From Neurospora crassa OR74A (lineage: Eukaryota > Ascomycota > Sordariomycetes > Sordariales > Sordariaceae): a stretch of DNA of 64,000 nt. Positions within the stretch are counted from its first letter, which is position 1; each line of letters opens with the position of its first letter. The stretch is taken from positions 4,340,001 through 4,404,000 of the forward strand of contig NC_026502.1 of NCBI RefSeq assembly GCF_000182925.2, written 5' to 3'. Under the pieces are notes generated by a model. That model searched no databases, was not told the DNA's origin, and saw only the letters and a program-made list of their open reading frames with translations. Shown here in pieces: positions 1 through 12,723 of this stretch. The position numbers were made by a program, and so were the translations under genes.

Positions 1-1587
1 GATCTTCAGGGTGACGTGGTGGTGGCTGCTCCTACCGGTTCAGGAAAGACGCTGGCGTATGTGTTGCCGATGGTGCAGGATATTGCGCTGAGCCAGACGA
101 CCAAGCTCAGGGGAGTAATTGTGCTGCCGACAAGAGATTTAGTGCAGCAAGTCCAGCAGGCGTGTGAGGCCTGCGCGGCAGCGTTTGCGGGGAGTAGTGG
201 CGGGAAGAGGGTGAAGGTTGGGACGGCGATGGGAAATCGGCCATTCAAGGAGGAGCAGGGGGTTATCATGGGAACGGAACAAGAGTACGATCTCAAGGGT
301 TACCAGAAGTGGTTGGAGAGGCAGAAGCAGCTGGTGGATCTGGATGAGGACAGCGAGCAGGAGGAGGAGGAACTTGACCTGCAGCTGAAGCGACCGTTGC
401 CGTATCATGTCATTCAGCATGTGCCCAAGGTCGATATCCTCATTTGCACGCCGGGTCGTCTGGTGGAGCACATCACCAAGACCAAGGGCTTCACGCTCGA
501 TTATGTCCGGTGGCTGGTAGTCGACGAAGCTGACAAGCTTCTTGCGCAAGACTTCCAGCAGTGGTTGGATGTGGTGAACGAGAAGTTGGCTGTCAGCAAG
601 CCTGGCGCCAGAGATTTCGCGGCGAACAACAAGACGGGACCGAGGAAGGTGATTCTATCAGCGACCATGACGAGGGATATCACGCTGTTGAACGGGCTGA
701 AACTTTCAAGGCCAAAGCTGGTAGTGTTGGAGGGCGCAAAGGCTGGTGATCTGGCGATTCCCGCCACCCTCAAGGAATACGCCATCAAGATTACCGAGCC
801 AAGTCTTAAGCCGTTGTACCTGGTGGATTTGCTACAGAGCAAGTACATGGTTCCCGTCAACGGCGAGGACGTCGCTGCTGGATCAGAATCATCCAGCTCC
901 TCCTCCGATTCATCCTCAGATTCCTCCTCAGACTCCGACTCCGACTCCGACAGCGAAGCCGAGCCCACAACAAGAAAGGCCAAGTCCGTGTCCAAGCCCA
1001 CCACATCAAAGGCAAGGGCAGCAGCCTTCCCCACCACCGCCCTCATCTTCACAGCCTCCAACCAATCCGCCCTCCGCCTCTCGCGCCTTCTCTCCCTCCT
1101 CCTCCCCCCTTCCTTTGCCCCTTTAATCGGTACCTTAACCTCCTCCACCAAGACCTCGGTCCGCTTACGCACCCTACGTGCCTTCACCTCCGGCAAGCTC
1201 CGTATCTTGGTCGCCTCCGACTTGGTATCCCGCGGTATCGACTTGTCGAACCTCGACCATGTCATCAACTACGACCTCCCCCTTTCCGAGACGTCGTACG
1301 TGCACAGGGTGGGACGTACAGCGCGTGCAGGCAGGGAAGGCAAAGCGTGGACGTTGGTGGAGTTTGCGGAGGCGAGGAGGTTCTGGAGGGAGTTTGTTGG
1401 TGAGGGACAGGGGGCGGTGTGTAATGTGAAGAGGGCGGAGGGGAGGACGGTGGAGAGGGTGAGGGTTACTGAGGGGATGGACGAAGGGGGAGAGAAGAAG
1501 AAGAATGGTGGGTTTAGTGAGGAGAGAGTGAAGGAGTTGGAGAAGGCGCTGGAGGTGTTGAGGGTTGAGGCTACTAAGAGGGGGTGA
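1..1587 (+). CDS. dbp6: DEAD-box ATP-dependent RNA helicase, Dbp6/DDX51 type, 5'-truncated by the window edge
   Basis: The reading frame is open from base 1, so the N-terminus lies outside the window; 528 residues are visible. Helicase motifs appear in order: APTGSGKT (Walker A, visible residues 10-17), PTRDL (Ia), TPGR (about 150), DEAD (175-178), SAT (about 220) and [10 protein letters not shown] (about 435). Dbp6 family helicases act in the nucleolus in early 60S ribosomal subunit assembly; that role is family knowledge. An acidic insert (EEEELDLQ region, about 115-125) lies between motifs Ia and Ib, and a long Ser/Asp tract (about 294-320) separates the two RecA-like domains. The stop is TGA at 1585-1587. 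The next gene (tetraspanin-like, minus strand) is convergent with only about 260 bp between stops. Assignment to Dbp6 rather than another DEAD-box subfamily rests on overall resemblance around motif I and the insert architecture. Confidence 0.88.
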   Translation, partial: DLQGDVVVAAPTGSGKTLAYVLPMVQDIALSQTTKLRGVIVLPTRDLVQQVQQACEACAAAFAGSSGGKRVKVGTAMGNRPFKEEQGVIMGTEQEYDLKGYQKWLERQKQLVDLDEDSEQEEEELDLQLKRPLPYHVIQHVPKVDILICTPGRLVEHITKTKGFTLDYVRWLVVDEADKLLAQDFQQWLDVVNEKLAVSKPGARDFAANNKTGPRKVILSATMTRDITLLNGLKLSRPKLVVLEGAKAGDLAIPATLKEYAIKITEPSLKPLYLVDLLQSKYMVPVNGEDVAAGSESSSSSSDSSSDSSSDSDSDSDSEAEPTTRKAKSVSKPTTSKARAAAFPTTALIFTASNQSALRLSRLLSLLLPPSFAPLIGTLTSSTKTSVRLRTLRAFTSGKLRILVASDLVSRGIDLSNLDHVINYDLPLSETSYVHRVGRTARAGREGKAWTLVEFAEARRFWREFVGEGQGAVCNVKRAEGRTVERVRVTEGMDEGGEKKKNGGFSEERVKELEKALEVLRVEATKRG

Positions 1588-1851
1588 GTGTATGGTTTGT
1601 TGGTGTAGGTTTGATATCCAAGGAAGTTTATGTAGGGTAGTGGTAGGGTTGCATATAATATACGCGCCACTGATGATACTTTCACTAGCTGTCCAAAGGT
1701 CTAATCACTGTGAAGGAGAAAACACTACATTGTTGTATGAACACTTCATGCCAATTTGTCAAACACACCAAGATACCCATTGCCCAGCACTTGCCTTTAA
1801 TCCGCTGATACACTCCTCCATCGCAGGCATTCACAGCCGCCTCTTTTCTTC

Positions 1852-3158
1852 TCAATTCCCTTCGGCCCATGGATCAGCAACATGAATGCCACTCGGCTGC
1901 ACCCTCGAAGTAGCACTTCCATATCCGTTCCCGCCCCTTCTCTCACTACCCGACCTACTCTCCTCATCACTCCCTCCCCTTTCAACGTCCCTTCCCTCTC
2001 CATCTTCATCATCATCTACCTCCACAATCCCAACATGGCCCTCTCCATTCTGTCCCGCATCAAGCAATGGCCTCCGTTGAGCTCCTCCATCTTCCAATCC
2101 CCGATAGCCATCCTCCTCATCCCCATGTGGCACCCCAAAGCTCTGTAAGAGTTTATTCCACCAGCTATTATTTCCATCTCCTCCCTGTCCATCACGTCCC
2201 TCACCATTTACCATCCCACTCCCCTCCCTTCCTCTTCCGCCCATCGTAGCCCTCCCATCCTGTCCTCCTCTCCTCCTCGTTGCCCCCGTCCTCGCTCTTC
2301 TCGTCGCCATCCACCTCCCCACCCCCCACCCCAAAATCTGCACCACCAACACCCCCGCCACAACTCCAATCTCCCCACCCATCACCCCCCTAAACTCCCC
2401 TTCCCACTTCCCGGCACACCCCTCCCTTCTCTCAGGCCACATCTGTCCACATTGCTCCGTACCCTTTCCTGCGCTTGGAAAAGGCCAACTCATGTGCTTC
2501 GGACTTCGGAACCCACAGCATCCCAGGATATCCTGGATCTTGCGGATGGTGTCGGCGTCGTGCGACCGAAAGAAGTGCGACCAGGTTTGTTCGAGGGCGC
2601 AGTGTTCGATTGACCCCGGGCCGGAGTTGGGGAAAGAGGAAAAGGGGGAGGAAGTCAGGGAGGAGGTGGCTACACTCAAAAGGATGAGAGAGAGGACAAG
2701 TTGGGTTGTTTGCAGGGTTTGGGAGAGGGTGGGGAGGAGGCAGCGGAGGGGTCCTGGGCTAGTAGAAGATTGTTGTGGTCGGCGCGGGGCGTGAGCTGGG
2801 CGGAGGTGGGTGAGTTGTTGAGAGGGGTTGGAGGGGTTGGGGGTTATGGTTGAGGAGGAGTGGGCAGTTATGAACTTTGGTGGGTTTGGTTGGCTGGGAC
2901 TCGTGGTAGTGGTGACGCGGTAGAGGTAGGCGGTGTTGAGAGCGGAGAGGATGGGGAGGAGGATGGTCAAGATGGTTAGACCTGGGGAAATGGGGAGAGA
3001 AAGGGATTGGGCGTGGATATGTTCATATATGGCGAAGGCCAGGAGGGTGAGGATGATCTGTTGAGAGGTGTCAGTCAATCTTGTCGGCAACAACGTCAAT
3101 TGTATGAAGGCTGAATGTGGTGGCAGACCAAGGTGTAGATCAAGCCTAGGGTAATCAT
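1852..3158 (-). CDS. Tetraspanin-like four-helix membrane protein
   Basis: The minus-strand frame encodes two hydrophobic segments close together (IILTLLAFAIYEHIHAQSL and TILTILLPILSALNTAYLY), a third (LVLSLILLSVATS), a large extracellular-type loop with CCG followed by two more cysteines (DILGCCGF, then EQCGQMWPERREGC) and a fourth segment (IGVVAGVLVVQILGWGVG). This is the tetraspanin layout with the diagnostic CCG motif. The C-terminal tail of about 140 residues is long, charged and Gly/Arg/Asp-rich. The start is uncertain. One solution puts ATG at 3158-3156, a 10-codon first exon (3129-3158) and a 71-bp intron (3058-3128) ending CAACAG after a good CTGAC branch site; its donor GTCTGC is weak. 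The joined product would have 411 residues. A longer unspliced frame runs up to 3312 but its N-terminus does not look tetraspanin-like. Fungal tetraspanins organise plasma-membrane or endomembrane protein complexes; which one this is I cannot say. Confidence 0.6.
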
Positions 3159-3891
3159 GGTTACGGCTGTGTGTGCCCCAAGGCACGACTGTTTGACACA
3201 AGTCAATGTTGAAGTGCCTGACTGTGTGTGGTTGAGATGGATGATTGATGAGGTGAAGTTGAAAGAGGAAGAGTGACGGATGCAATGTGTAGTGGTGTTG
3301 CCTGATGAGCACGGCCCGACGCGCCGCTTTATATGTAACGAGTAACGTCCGCTTGTGTGACGTTGACGCGCGGGCTGTTGCAGGCGGCCATGCAACGAGG
3401 CCTACAGACCCCTCACTGGCTGTTTGTGGGATGCTGTGATGCTAGGCGGGCAATGAAGCAACTGAAATGTGCAGAAATCAAATGGAGATCGACGAATGAC
3501 TTGTCAAGTGAAAATGAATAATTCTGGCTTGTCCGATTTAGTTGTCTTTGTTAAGTTGTAAAACTAAACTCAATGCGCTGATCATCGAGGTTTCATCCGA
3601 CCTAGAAAATGCAATCCCTCAGCTCCATGCCATGATACGCAATGCAAATAATACTATACACACACCCAAATCGTACACACATGTTGCTTTCTCACCTCAG
3701 AGGCATTACCACATCCCATAACATCATACGGCTAAAGCACTGCAACCCTTCGATCCACCAAGACGCCCCTTCCCATAACCCAGATTCTTTTTTCCGCCCC
3801 AACGCGCTCGCTGTCGCTTTCACACTAATCTCATGTCCTCGCATGTACCCGTGTTCCGCAGAGACAACATAACAATCCCACCGTGACCCTC
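3159..3891. other. Intergenic stretch, no gene seen
   Basis: This lies between the tetraspanin-like gene start and the frataxin stop. It should hold the tetraspanin promoter and the frataxin 3' UTR. Short open frames on both strands show no recognisable protein features. Confidence 0.6.
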
Positions 3892-4563
3892 CTAAGCCTC
3901 CTCCTCGCCGTAATGGCCGACCGGCATGCTAAGATCGATCTGTAGCTCATCACGGAAGAGTTGGTTGATGGTCGAGTTGTCGCGCAGATACACCCACTCG
4001 CCCTTGGCCGTGCCCTCCTTTTCGTTCTGGCCGTCACCTAACGCCACATAGTCGTAGCGCTTGGGACCGGATTTGGGCGAAGACAGCCAGATCTGCTTGT
4101 TGGGCGGTTGCTTGTTGATGACGTAGGTGCCGATGCCGTCGTCGAACGAGACGGTGAGGACGCCAGCCTGCAGAGCGTCAGAATCTCTGACAACTATGCG
4201 AACGAGAGAATGACATACCGAGTACTCAACGTCAATGTCTTCCCGCTCATCCTGAAGTTCTTCGAGGTGGGTGACTAGTCTGTCCATGTACTGGTCGGCG
4301 AGCTTGTGGTACTCGTCGTCCGTCAACTCGGTGGCGGCGCGGACAACAGTGGGAGCGGCCTCTTCCTTGGGCTGGACAGGCTGTTTGTCGGGAGTGATCA
4401 TGTTGCCATTGGGGCCGGCGGTTGAGTAGAAACGAGGGACTGTCGCTCTTGGGAGTAGTGCAGCCGCGGCGAATGGAGTGGAAGTGATGCGGGTGTTGCG
4501 GGAAGTTCCTTGGAGAGAGCGCAAAGTAGCTCGCGCAACCTTGGTGACGATGGCACGCGACAT
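3892..4563 (-). CDS. yfh1: Frataxin, mitochondrial iron-binding protein (iron-sulfur cluster assembly)
   Basis: Two exons (4563-4219 and 4167-3892) join into 206 residues. The start MSRAIVTKVARATLRSLQG is a basic, Ser/Arg-rich mitochondrial presequence. The mature part opens with the acidic helix expected for iron binding (TELTDDEYHKLADQYMDRL). The core includes DIDVEYSAGVLTVSF, the NKQPPNKQIWLSSP strand pair (the frataxin signature QTPNKQIWLSSP-like) and GPKRYDY. Frataxin binds the cysteine desulfurase complex in the matrix and modulates Fe-S cluster synthesis (established for the family). The 51-bp intron (4168-4218; donor GTATGT, branch CTGAC, acceptor GCAG) is a multiple of three and contains no in-frame stop, so its retention would insert 17 residues in the core. 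An upstream in-frame Met at 4701 exists, but the 4563 start sits directly at the targeting peptide. Confidence 0.92.
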   Translation of the reverse strand: MSRAIVTKVARATLRSLQGTSRNTRITSTPFAAAALLPRATVPRFYSTAGPNGNMITPDKQPVQPKEEAAPTVVRAATELTDDEYHKLADQYMDRLVTHLEELQDEREDIDVEYSVCHSLVRIVVRDSDALQAGVLTVSFDDGIGTYVINKQPPNKQIWLSSPKSGPKRYDYVALGDGQNEKEGTAKGEWVYLRDNSTINQLFRDELQIDLSMPVGHYGEEEA

Positions 4564-4978
4564 GATGACAGCCCGTGGTACTGATGTTGTTCGAGAGTGT
4601 TCAAGAAGTTGTAGAGTTGTGACTGGCGCAATTCGTTGAGTGAAGTGTTGGAAGAGACAGAGAGAGGTTTCAAGCTGAAGCTGAACTGAATAAAAGCTCA
4701 ACGGTGTGTCCCGTGGAAGGTGAGATGAACGAGTGGGTCACGGGACAAGAAAACACTGCACAAAATCAGGACGGAAGATGATCAGAGGATGGACTGGAAT
4801 GACAGGATGAATCGATGAGAACCTTGAAGGAAACTGAATTGGAAGATTGGAGTTTCACTTGTCCAGTTTGCAACTTCCCTCGAATAAGTGAATCGAACCA
4901 TTAAAGTTCCTTATCGTCCCGAGCTTCCACTTGACTAGGTCCCGCTATCGTGCCACTGATGCCCCACTGCCAGAGCTT
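4564..4978. other. Frataxin upstream region, no gene seen
   Basis: Normal base composition between the frataxin start and the left inverted repeat of the AT-rich block. It presumably holds the frataxin promoter and 5' UTR. No distinct motif recognised. Confidence 0.6.
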
Positions 4979-5023
4979 CCATAGCGCGCCACCTGCATTT
5001 GTAAAAATGGTCTTGGAGATAAT
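4979..5023 (+). repeat. Left terminal inverted repeat (about 45 bp)
   Basis: The outer 15 bases match the reverse complement of 19566-19580 perfectly. About 20 of the next 29 aligned positions also match. Confidence 0.6.
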
Positions 5024-5262
5024 CCTACTGCGAGTGGATTCTTTTCTTATAGAGAGAAGGTTTTATAATGTGAAAATCATATTGGACATAATCGCTTAAC
5101 TAAAATAATAAAATTAAGAGAAATAGCTTATATATAAAATATATTATACCTAAAAATCATCTTCAGGACTATTTTAAATAAAATAAATTTTTATATAGTA
5201 GGATAATCTTAGTAATTAGGATTATTTTACCCTAATTATAGAAGCGTTTTATATATTAAAGT

Positions 5263-5525
5263 TATCACGGGCAAAGGGTAGATGGTAGATGTGACTATGC
5301 GTAATTGCACGAAGGAGAAAGGAAGAGAAGTGCAGCCGAGTGCCTAGAAGGCTAGCCTTATAAAGGCAACCGCCGGCGGATCTAACAGACCCGCAGCAGG
5401 CAGCGTTCTAACCAATCAACTACCGGCAATAATCGGCTTACCGGCAGTAATAACAGCGTACGGCAGTCTTAGAAGCTACTGTACACTAACACTAAATATA
5501 AGGCACATAGACTAACCCTGTAACA
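5263..5525 (-). repeat. LTR (3' LTR in element orientation), 263 bp
   Basis: Aligns without gaps to 18483-18745. By eye about 29 positions differ and all are C/T or G/A transitions, the signature of RIP. Confidence 0.9.
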
Positions 5526-6551
5526 CTTCCCCGGACTAAAAGAAATTATATAGCTAATTAATATTATATAAAATAATAGAAATTCTTATTAAACGAGCGG
5601 TCCGCTCTTAAAAAATCCTTACTACTATTAGTAATTATTATTATAACCTCTATTGTAGAATTAGAGCCTCCCGCTCTACTTCCTTCTCCTTTTACTTTTT
5701 TTCTATTACCGTCTAAACTAGCGGGTATAGTACCTCCAAGTATTTATTGTAGAAGGCCTGTACGGCGTTGGGGGCTATAAATATATTGGCGTACGGTTGC
5801 TATAATAGTATATATAGAAGTACTTAAATAATAAAGTATTTTTAATAGCCCTTATTATTCTTCTAGTATTTATCAATCCTCTTAAATTCGTATTCTATTG
5901 AATTTTCTTTATCGTCGGTCCTCTTTATAATTTAATTATAATTAGTACGAATATTCTATTTTCTTATATCTATTTGCCCTGGAAGACCTTATTCGTTCTA
6001 CGGTTTAACTTTACTAATATAAAACGTTAGACTATATTTTATATTAATTAAAAGCTTAAATATAATTTAATAGCTATTTGTTTTAATAATTTCGAACGGT
6101 CCTTCGAAAAGGGGTATAAGTTTGGCTTAGGGGTAGCCGGTATTAAAATTCTTAATATTAAATAGGACTTTATTTCCCTTCTTATATTTTAGTATATTAG
6201 TTTATTAAGTATTTATATTATTTTTGTAGCGTTGCTATATTTACTAGGCTTAATTTATAATAAAATTTAAAATTTATTTAAATTAATTAATTAATTTATT
6301 AGTTTTAAAGTATTTAATTTATTATACCGCCGATATTTTTAGTAGGTATAGTTTTACTGGTTTAATACTTATACGGGGGTAAAAATTATAATTAATAAAG
6401 AAGGGAAAAATATTAATAATTTTAGAAATTAAATTATTCTTAACGAACTTTGTAATTAATAATTAATTTACTTAATTGTCCTATATTTAATTAATATAGA
6501 AGTAAAGGTATTTTTCTATTTTAATATTAATATATTCGGTTTAATTATTAG

Positions 6552-7239
6552 TGATTTGGGGTGGCATACGAGAACATATGCGTTGATTTTCTGCGGTGAT
6601 TTTTCTTTTTTTTCGAATTTTTAGCAAGAATACTGGATTAGAAGATGTACTTTCTAGATTGAACAGATTTGAATAGTTAGTATGGACGAAAGATAAAGAA
6701 TGAAGGGCTAATTTGATAAGATAATGGACTAGAAGAGGTAGAAAAATAAGGATAATAAAAGGAAAAGAAAAGGAAGGGGAAGATATCGAACTTTAGAAGA
6801 CAAGATAATAGATTATTACGATATTTATTTAATTGCTATACTAGATGATTAGTCTTTTAATTTTAGTTCTTAGTAGAAAAAGAATAATTTACTTTTAGTA
6901 ATCTTTAATTATCTGCCTTTATTTGCCTATTGTGTTGAATAATTATTTATTCCTTTCGAGGGAATGTTTATTCGTTTTTCTATTTACTTCTAGGAAGAGG
7001 ATGTTAAAAGATTTGATAATTATCTTTATTTTCTACTGAAAATTGAATATTAAATTATATAATAAAATATGTAACGCTAATAAATTATATTTAATTTAAT
7101 GCTTCTTATTTCGACCTTCCGAGAAAGGTTTGGAAATTATTTACTACTTAGCTCTACCTAATTAGATATCCGAGAACTACGGTCCTTATAATAGTTATAG
7201 TAGTATTGGTATTGTTGTTATAGTTTCCTTGTTATTTTA
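6552..7239 (+). repeat. Probable 5' LTR of the nested element (688 bp)
   Basis: Inferred from the insertion border at 6552 and from the match of its last 18 bases to the right terminus at 12824-12841. The remaining part of the partner LTR is not in the assembly. Confidence 0.5.
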
Positions 7240-8982
7240 AATTAGTAATAAGGATGAAATGGGTGTTAAATTCTATACTAAATTAGTTAAAACGAATATA
7301 GGAATTTTATAATTTCTTACCTTCGTTGAAGTTTGTCCGATAATTGCTAGTGAGGCCTAATTAATTGTTATAGAGAAAGTTTAAATAGCTTTATTTTAGA
7401 AAGGTGTAAAGATCTTTAGTACTGGATGCTTGCTATAGTCTGGGGCCCTCAATAGTATCTAATATATAATTATATTAATAGCTGTATTAAGATCGCCGAT
7501 AATATAATTAATTAGTGGTTATTCGATTACTATTCGGATATGATGTTGGAGTGCGGATAATAGAATAAATAATTAATAAGAAAAATATACGAACGAATAT
7601 TTGAATGATAATAATTAAATGTAAATAAATATAGATGAAAAATAAGTTACTAAATAGTAGTAGTTCGATTATATGATTTAATAAATAAATAAATATCTGA
7701 TTAATAGTACTTAAATAAAAATAAGAATAGAATAGATAATTAATAGGCTATTTAAATGGTAATTTAATTAAAAAACTATCCGAAAATAATAAATAACGAA
7801 AGAATCCGCCGATAAATTAGAGTAAGTATCGACCTTAGGCCTTTAGGGACTAATATCCCTAAGTCTATAATATATAGCCCTTGCTTAAGCGTAGAAAGAT
7901 TAAATAGTACCTAGACCCTTTTTCTTCGAAAGTTTATAATTAGTCCCTAGAGGGAAGGGTACTAATTATTACTTTTAAATTCTTCCTTTACGTAATATAC
8001 CGGTAATAATTGTAAATGGATTTTAAAGATTATAATTATTACCGTTATTATATTTCAAGAACTAAAAGGAGGTAATTAATTGTTATAAATCCTTATTAGA
8101 GGGGCTTTAATAATAATATTATTAATATAAATAGGAATTACTGTTTTTAAATATTAATAATAAAGGTAGAAAAGTAAAAAAGATGGAAAATAAAAATTGA
8201 AGAAGTTCTTTTTGCTTAGGAAAAGAAAGAGGAAAGGAATATTGAAAGAATAAAAAGAGAAGAAAACCGGATAGTAATTTTTAATTAAAGAAGGTATAAT
8301 AATATTTAACTAGTAGGAAAGTAATTAAAAGGAAACCGGAAACCTTTAAATTTGAAAAAAAAGGAGGATAAGAAACGGATTAGATAATATATAAGTAGAA
8401 TGGACGATACTAATAGGATTTAAAATAATAGGAATATCTTTATAATTTTAATTTCGTAAACTAATTAGGAAGTATTAAATTAGTTTCTTATATTAGTATT
8501 AGAATTATTTTTATTGTCCCTTCTAAATCCTACTCTTCCTTCTTCTACCCTTACGTTAGAAACTACCTTTTTCCTATTTCTATAATCTAATTAATTTTTA
8601 ACCCTTTTGTTAATCCTATTAAAACTCCTATTACTAATTCTTTTTAGGAACCCCTTTACAAACCTAAATAAGAATAACCGCTATTAAATCCCCAACTATT
8701 ACTGTAATAGTGAATATAATTAGCCTACTATAGAAAACCTATTAGTATATCTATTTAACCCTATTCGTACCTTATATTCGTATACTTTATTTACCTCTTC
8801 GCTTAATCTTTAAGCCTAATTTCCGCCTTCTTGTATTACTTTTTTATAATTTATTTAATTGCCTTTAGGACTTTATTATATTAAATTAGAAATTAATTAT
8901 TCTTAAGGCCTTAAATTTAAATAGTATCTTCCGACCTACTAAGATCCTCGTTTTATTACCCTTACTTCTACCCCTTCTAATT

Positions 8983-9082
8983 NNNNNNNNNNNNNNNNNN
9001 NNNNNNNNNNNNNNNNNNNNNNNNNNNNNNNNNNNNNNNNNNNNNNNNNNNNNNNNNNNNNNNNNNNNNNNNNNNNNNNNNN
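8983..9082. other. Assembly gap (100 N)
   Basis: Exactly 100 N, a conventional placeholder for a gap of unknown size. It lies inside the nested element. Confidence 0.99.
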
Positions 9083-10778
9083 TTTAGGTAACGACCTATT
9101 TAAAGGTTTATCCAATGTATGCCTAGCGTAAATATTGATAGGTAAGATTCTTATAGCTTCCTTCGTAAAAGATTGCGTGCCTAAAATTAAATTTAAAGGG
9201 AAGAATATTATTATATATTTAGAAGAATTTAATAATAGGGTTTAAAGTTATTATTTTTCTAATAAGGTTAAATTGAATATTTAGTACTAGTAGTATACTT
9301 TGGACGCCCGAAAGATTTGTAGAAAAATAGCGAAGGATGTTACTATTAAGGGTGTTTAAATATAGAAAGAATTTTATTGTCGTTTTAAATAAGAATTTTT
9401 AGCGTTGGACTTTAATTAAACGGATAGTAAAGTTACTATATTGAAAGTCTTCTATAGTAAATTAATTCTTTATAATAGAGAAAAGATTATTAAGGCTGTA
9501 CTTGAGTATTCGGTATTTCTAACGAAGTAATTAGAGAAAGAGAAGGATTTTGTTTAATTTATAGCTATGTATAATTTTTGTAAGAAGTTTACTAAGAAAA
9601 TTAGAAGAATAATTATAACGATTATAGGCTTAAAAGAAAAAGTCTATTAGATAATTTAATTATAGTTCTATATTAATATAACTAAAACTATTTGCGAGTA
9701 TTTTAATTTCGAAGATAGTATTAGCTTTGGCGATGAGGAGGATAATTTATTAGATAATAGCTTTAGTAGGGTTTAGATTGAGAAGAAGATATTAGTGGTT
9801 ATTGATAAGAAAGGTAATTTGATTGGATTAGATAGCGATTCCGATTAGCCTTTTCGTAAGAAAATTCTTTTAGTAGCTTAAATTACTATTTTAGTACTTA
9901 CTACGTTCTATTTAGTTAAGAAATTAGATATTAAAAAGATAACCGAAGAACTTAGTTAAATAAGGATTTTATAATTCTAGTTTAATAAAAAGCTGGCGAA
10001 GAAATAGAAGGAGGAAGTTTAAATTAATTATTTATCGATAATTAATTAGAATAATACTACTAGTAACGGGGGTAGCTATATAGGCGGCTCTTCTACGAGA
10101 GGTAGAGGTAGAAGAAGAGGCGGTAGAGGAAGTAATTAGAGTTGTAGAAATTCTTATTAAGTCTATTATTATTAGTATAGTAGTAATTACTATTAAAATT
10201 AATATTAGGAAATAGTAAATAATATTTAAAAGGGTAAATTAGTAATTTTCCGACTTTAGGATCCTACGTTGGGCTTATAAATAATAATCGCTATTAGAAT
10301 TAAGGAGGATTATAATAATTTTATTCCTAATGAGGCTTTGATTTTAGCCGTTGAAAATGGGAAATTAGGACTTTTAACGTAATTTTAAATAGCCGTTTAC
10401 GGGACGTTTCCTAAATATAAGATTATCTTCGACCGTTGGGAAAAGAATATTTAGGTATTAAAGAAGAAATATTATTTCGAACCCGAATTCTCCTTACTGC
10501 CTAGCGATGCCCGCGGTAAATAATAATAATAGAGTAGTAGTTCGAATACTTTTATGAATGTAATAAGTATTAATTTATTAAAGTACTATTATATAGTTAA
10601 CGGATTAAATATTACTTAAGAAGTATATTGGAGATCTCCTATTAAGTATAAAGTCGTTACAATTTATTAAACGCTAATAGAATACCCCTAGAACTTCAAT
10701 AGCTATTTTATTAATTAATTATATATAATTAAGGAATATTTAATCCTATTACTATTTTAAGGATAAGTACCTTAAAGT

Positions 10779-10878
10779 NNNNNNNNNNNNNNNNNNNNNN
10801 NNNNNNNNNNNNNNNNNNNNNNNNNNNNNNNNNNNNNNNNNNNNNNNNNNNNNNNNNNNNNNNNNNNNNNNNNNNNNN
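10779..10878. other. Assembly gap (100 N)
   Basis: Exactly 100 N; gap of unknown real size within the nested element. Confidence 0.99.
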
Positions 10879-12723
10879 TCTAGTTACTTTACTTTTGTAG
10901 GTGATTAGAAAAGGGGTAAGAATGATTTTTATATTAAATAAGTATATTTAATTCAATAGTAGGATTTTGAGGTTTATAAGTAATTTAAATAATATTGTAT
11001 TATTTATAAAAGATAAGAGGTTTTGGGTAATCCTTTTCTACCTTAAGAATTACTATTTTACTATAGTTATTTTTAATTAGTTGGTAGGCTAATAGGACTA
11101 CTATAATTTTAATTTTAAAGATAATATATTAAAAAATATAAAAATGGCCTTAATTTCGTTATTTTAGAAATTTAATATTTAGGGAGTATTGAAGTTAGAT
11201 TTAAGCTTTATTATTCGATAGGTTGAATTTATTATTTAAACCTCTAATTGGATTTATGGATTGATGGTAGTAGAAGTTATAAAAATGAGATTGGTAGAAT
11301 ATAATTTAAATTTTTGGATGTTGAAGCTAAAGATTTAGTAATAGAGTATAGTATAGAAGTATTATACGGTATTTAATTAAGAATAGAAAAAAAACGTTAT
11401 AGTATAGTAGTATTAGAGAATAATTTGTAATGCTTTACGAATAAAGTAATAGTACTCTAACGGTTTACTTTGTAAATTTGAATTTAAGGTATTGTATATA
11501 GTCGATTAAAAATTAGATAGCTTCTTATTCTAGTAAAGTAAATATATATATAGTACTAAAGGAAAGTTTTAGTGTTTTGTATGGTTAAGGAATTATATTA
11601 CTTAGAATATTAATAGCTGTGTATAAGGATTAGGAGGTATAGAGATCCTCTTTCGGTATTAGCTATATAATGGCCCTAATGCCTTTATCGACCTTCTTCT
11701 ATTTTAGTATATATTTATAAGATTTGTTAAAGGAAGTAGTAAAGACGATTTTTCGTCCTCTAGTTCTTTATTGTTTATATTTTCCTCTCTTATTTCTATA
11801 ATAGAACGAAGAGAGGTTAGAAGATTAACCTCTTCTTCTAGTAATATTTATTTACCCCCGCTTATAGATTCTTCTATATAGTTAATTTTAATTCCGTTTC
11901 GATAGATTATAATTCGTTTGCAAAGCTCTAGGATAATAAATTAGCCGTCTTTTACTTTAGTTTTATTTCGTCTAGCGGTATTATTACCCTTGAATTTTTA
12001 GTTAATTGGGAGATAGAGTGCTTTTATTTAATTAATTATTAATAATAATATGCGTTGTAATTTAATATTAATTATATCCAACTTTTTTAGGGGAATTAAC
12101 GTTCTTTTTTTTAATATTCTAATAAATTGGATATAATTATAAATTCTTTTACCGCTTAGGAATATAGGAACTTTCGAACTATTATTAGAAGATAGAGCTC
12201 TATTGGTACTAAGAAGTATTAGTTTATTAGGTAGTTTAGGATTATTTATAAGTTTAGTATAAATATTTACTTAAGTAAAATGGATTAATTAGTTACTAAT
12301 CCTTTTGGATTTTAGGAGGCCGTCGAACCTATTTACCCCTCTCTATTCCTTTTAATATAGGCGTATACTATTAAATCTTATATTTATTTTATAATAAGGA
12401 TTATTTTTAGTAACTGGATTTAAGAGTTTCTACTTTATAAGAGAGATACCTATTACGGGCCGAAGTTTAGTACCTAATAAGATAATTATAGATATGCTAT
12501 TTAATTTTAACTCTTATAAGTTTATAATAAATTTATTAGTCTATTCCGTTCGCCGTACGGAGTGTAAATTGAATAGCCTTCCTAGCTATAATCCGAATAA
12601 CCCTACTTAAATTCTAATAGAATTTGAAGAAAGGTTTAATTTAAATATTCGTTTAAGGCTGCGAGGACCTTTAATGCTTATTGGAATAATTTAGGACGAT
12701 ATTATTAGGAAATATAAATAATC

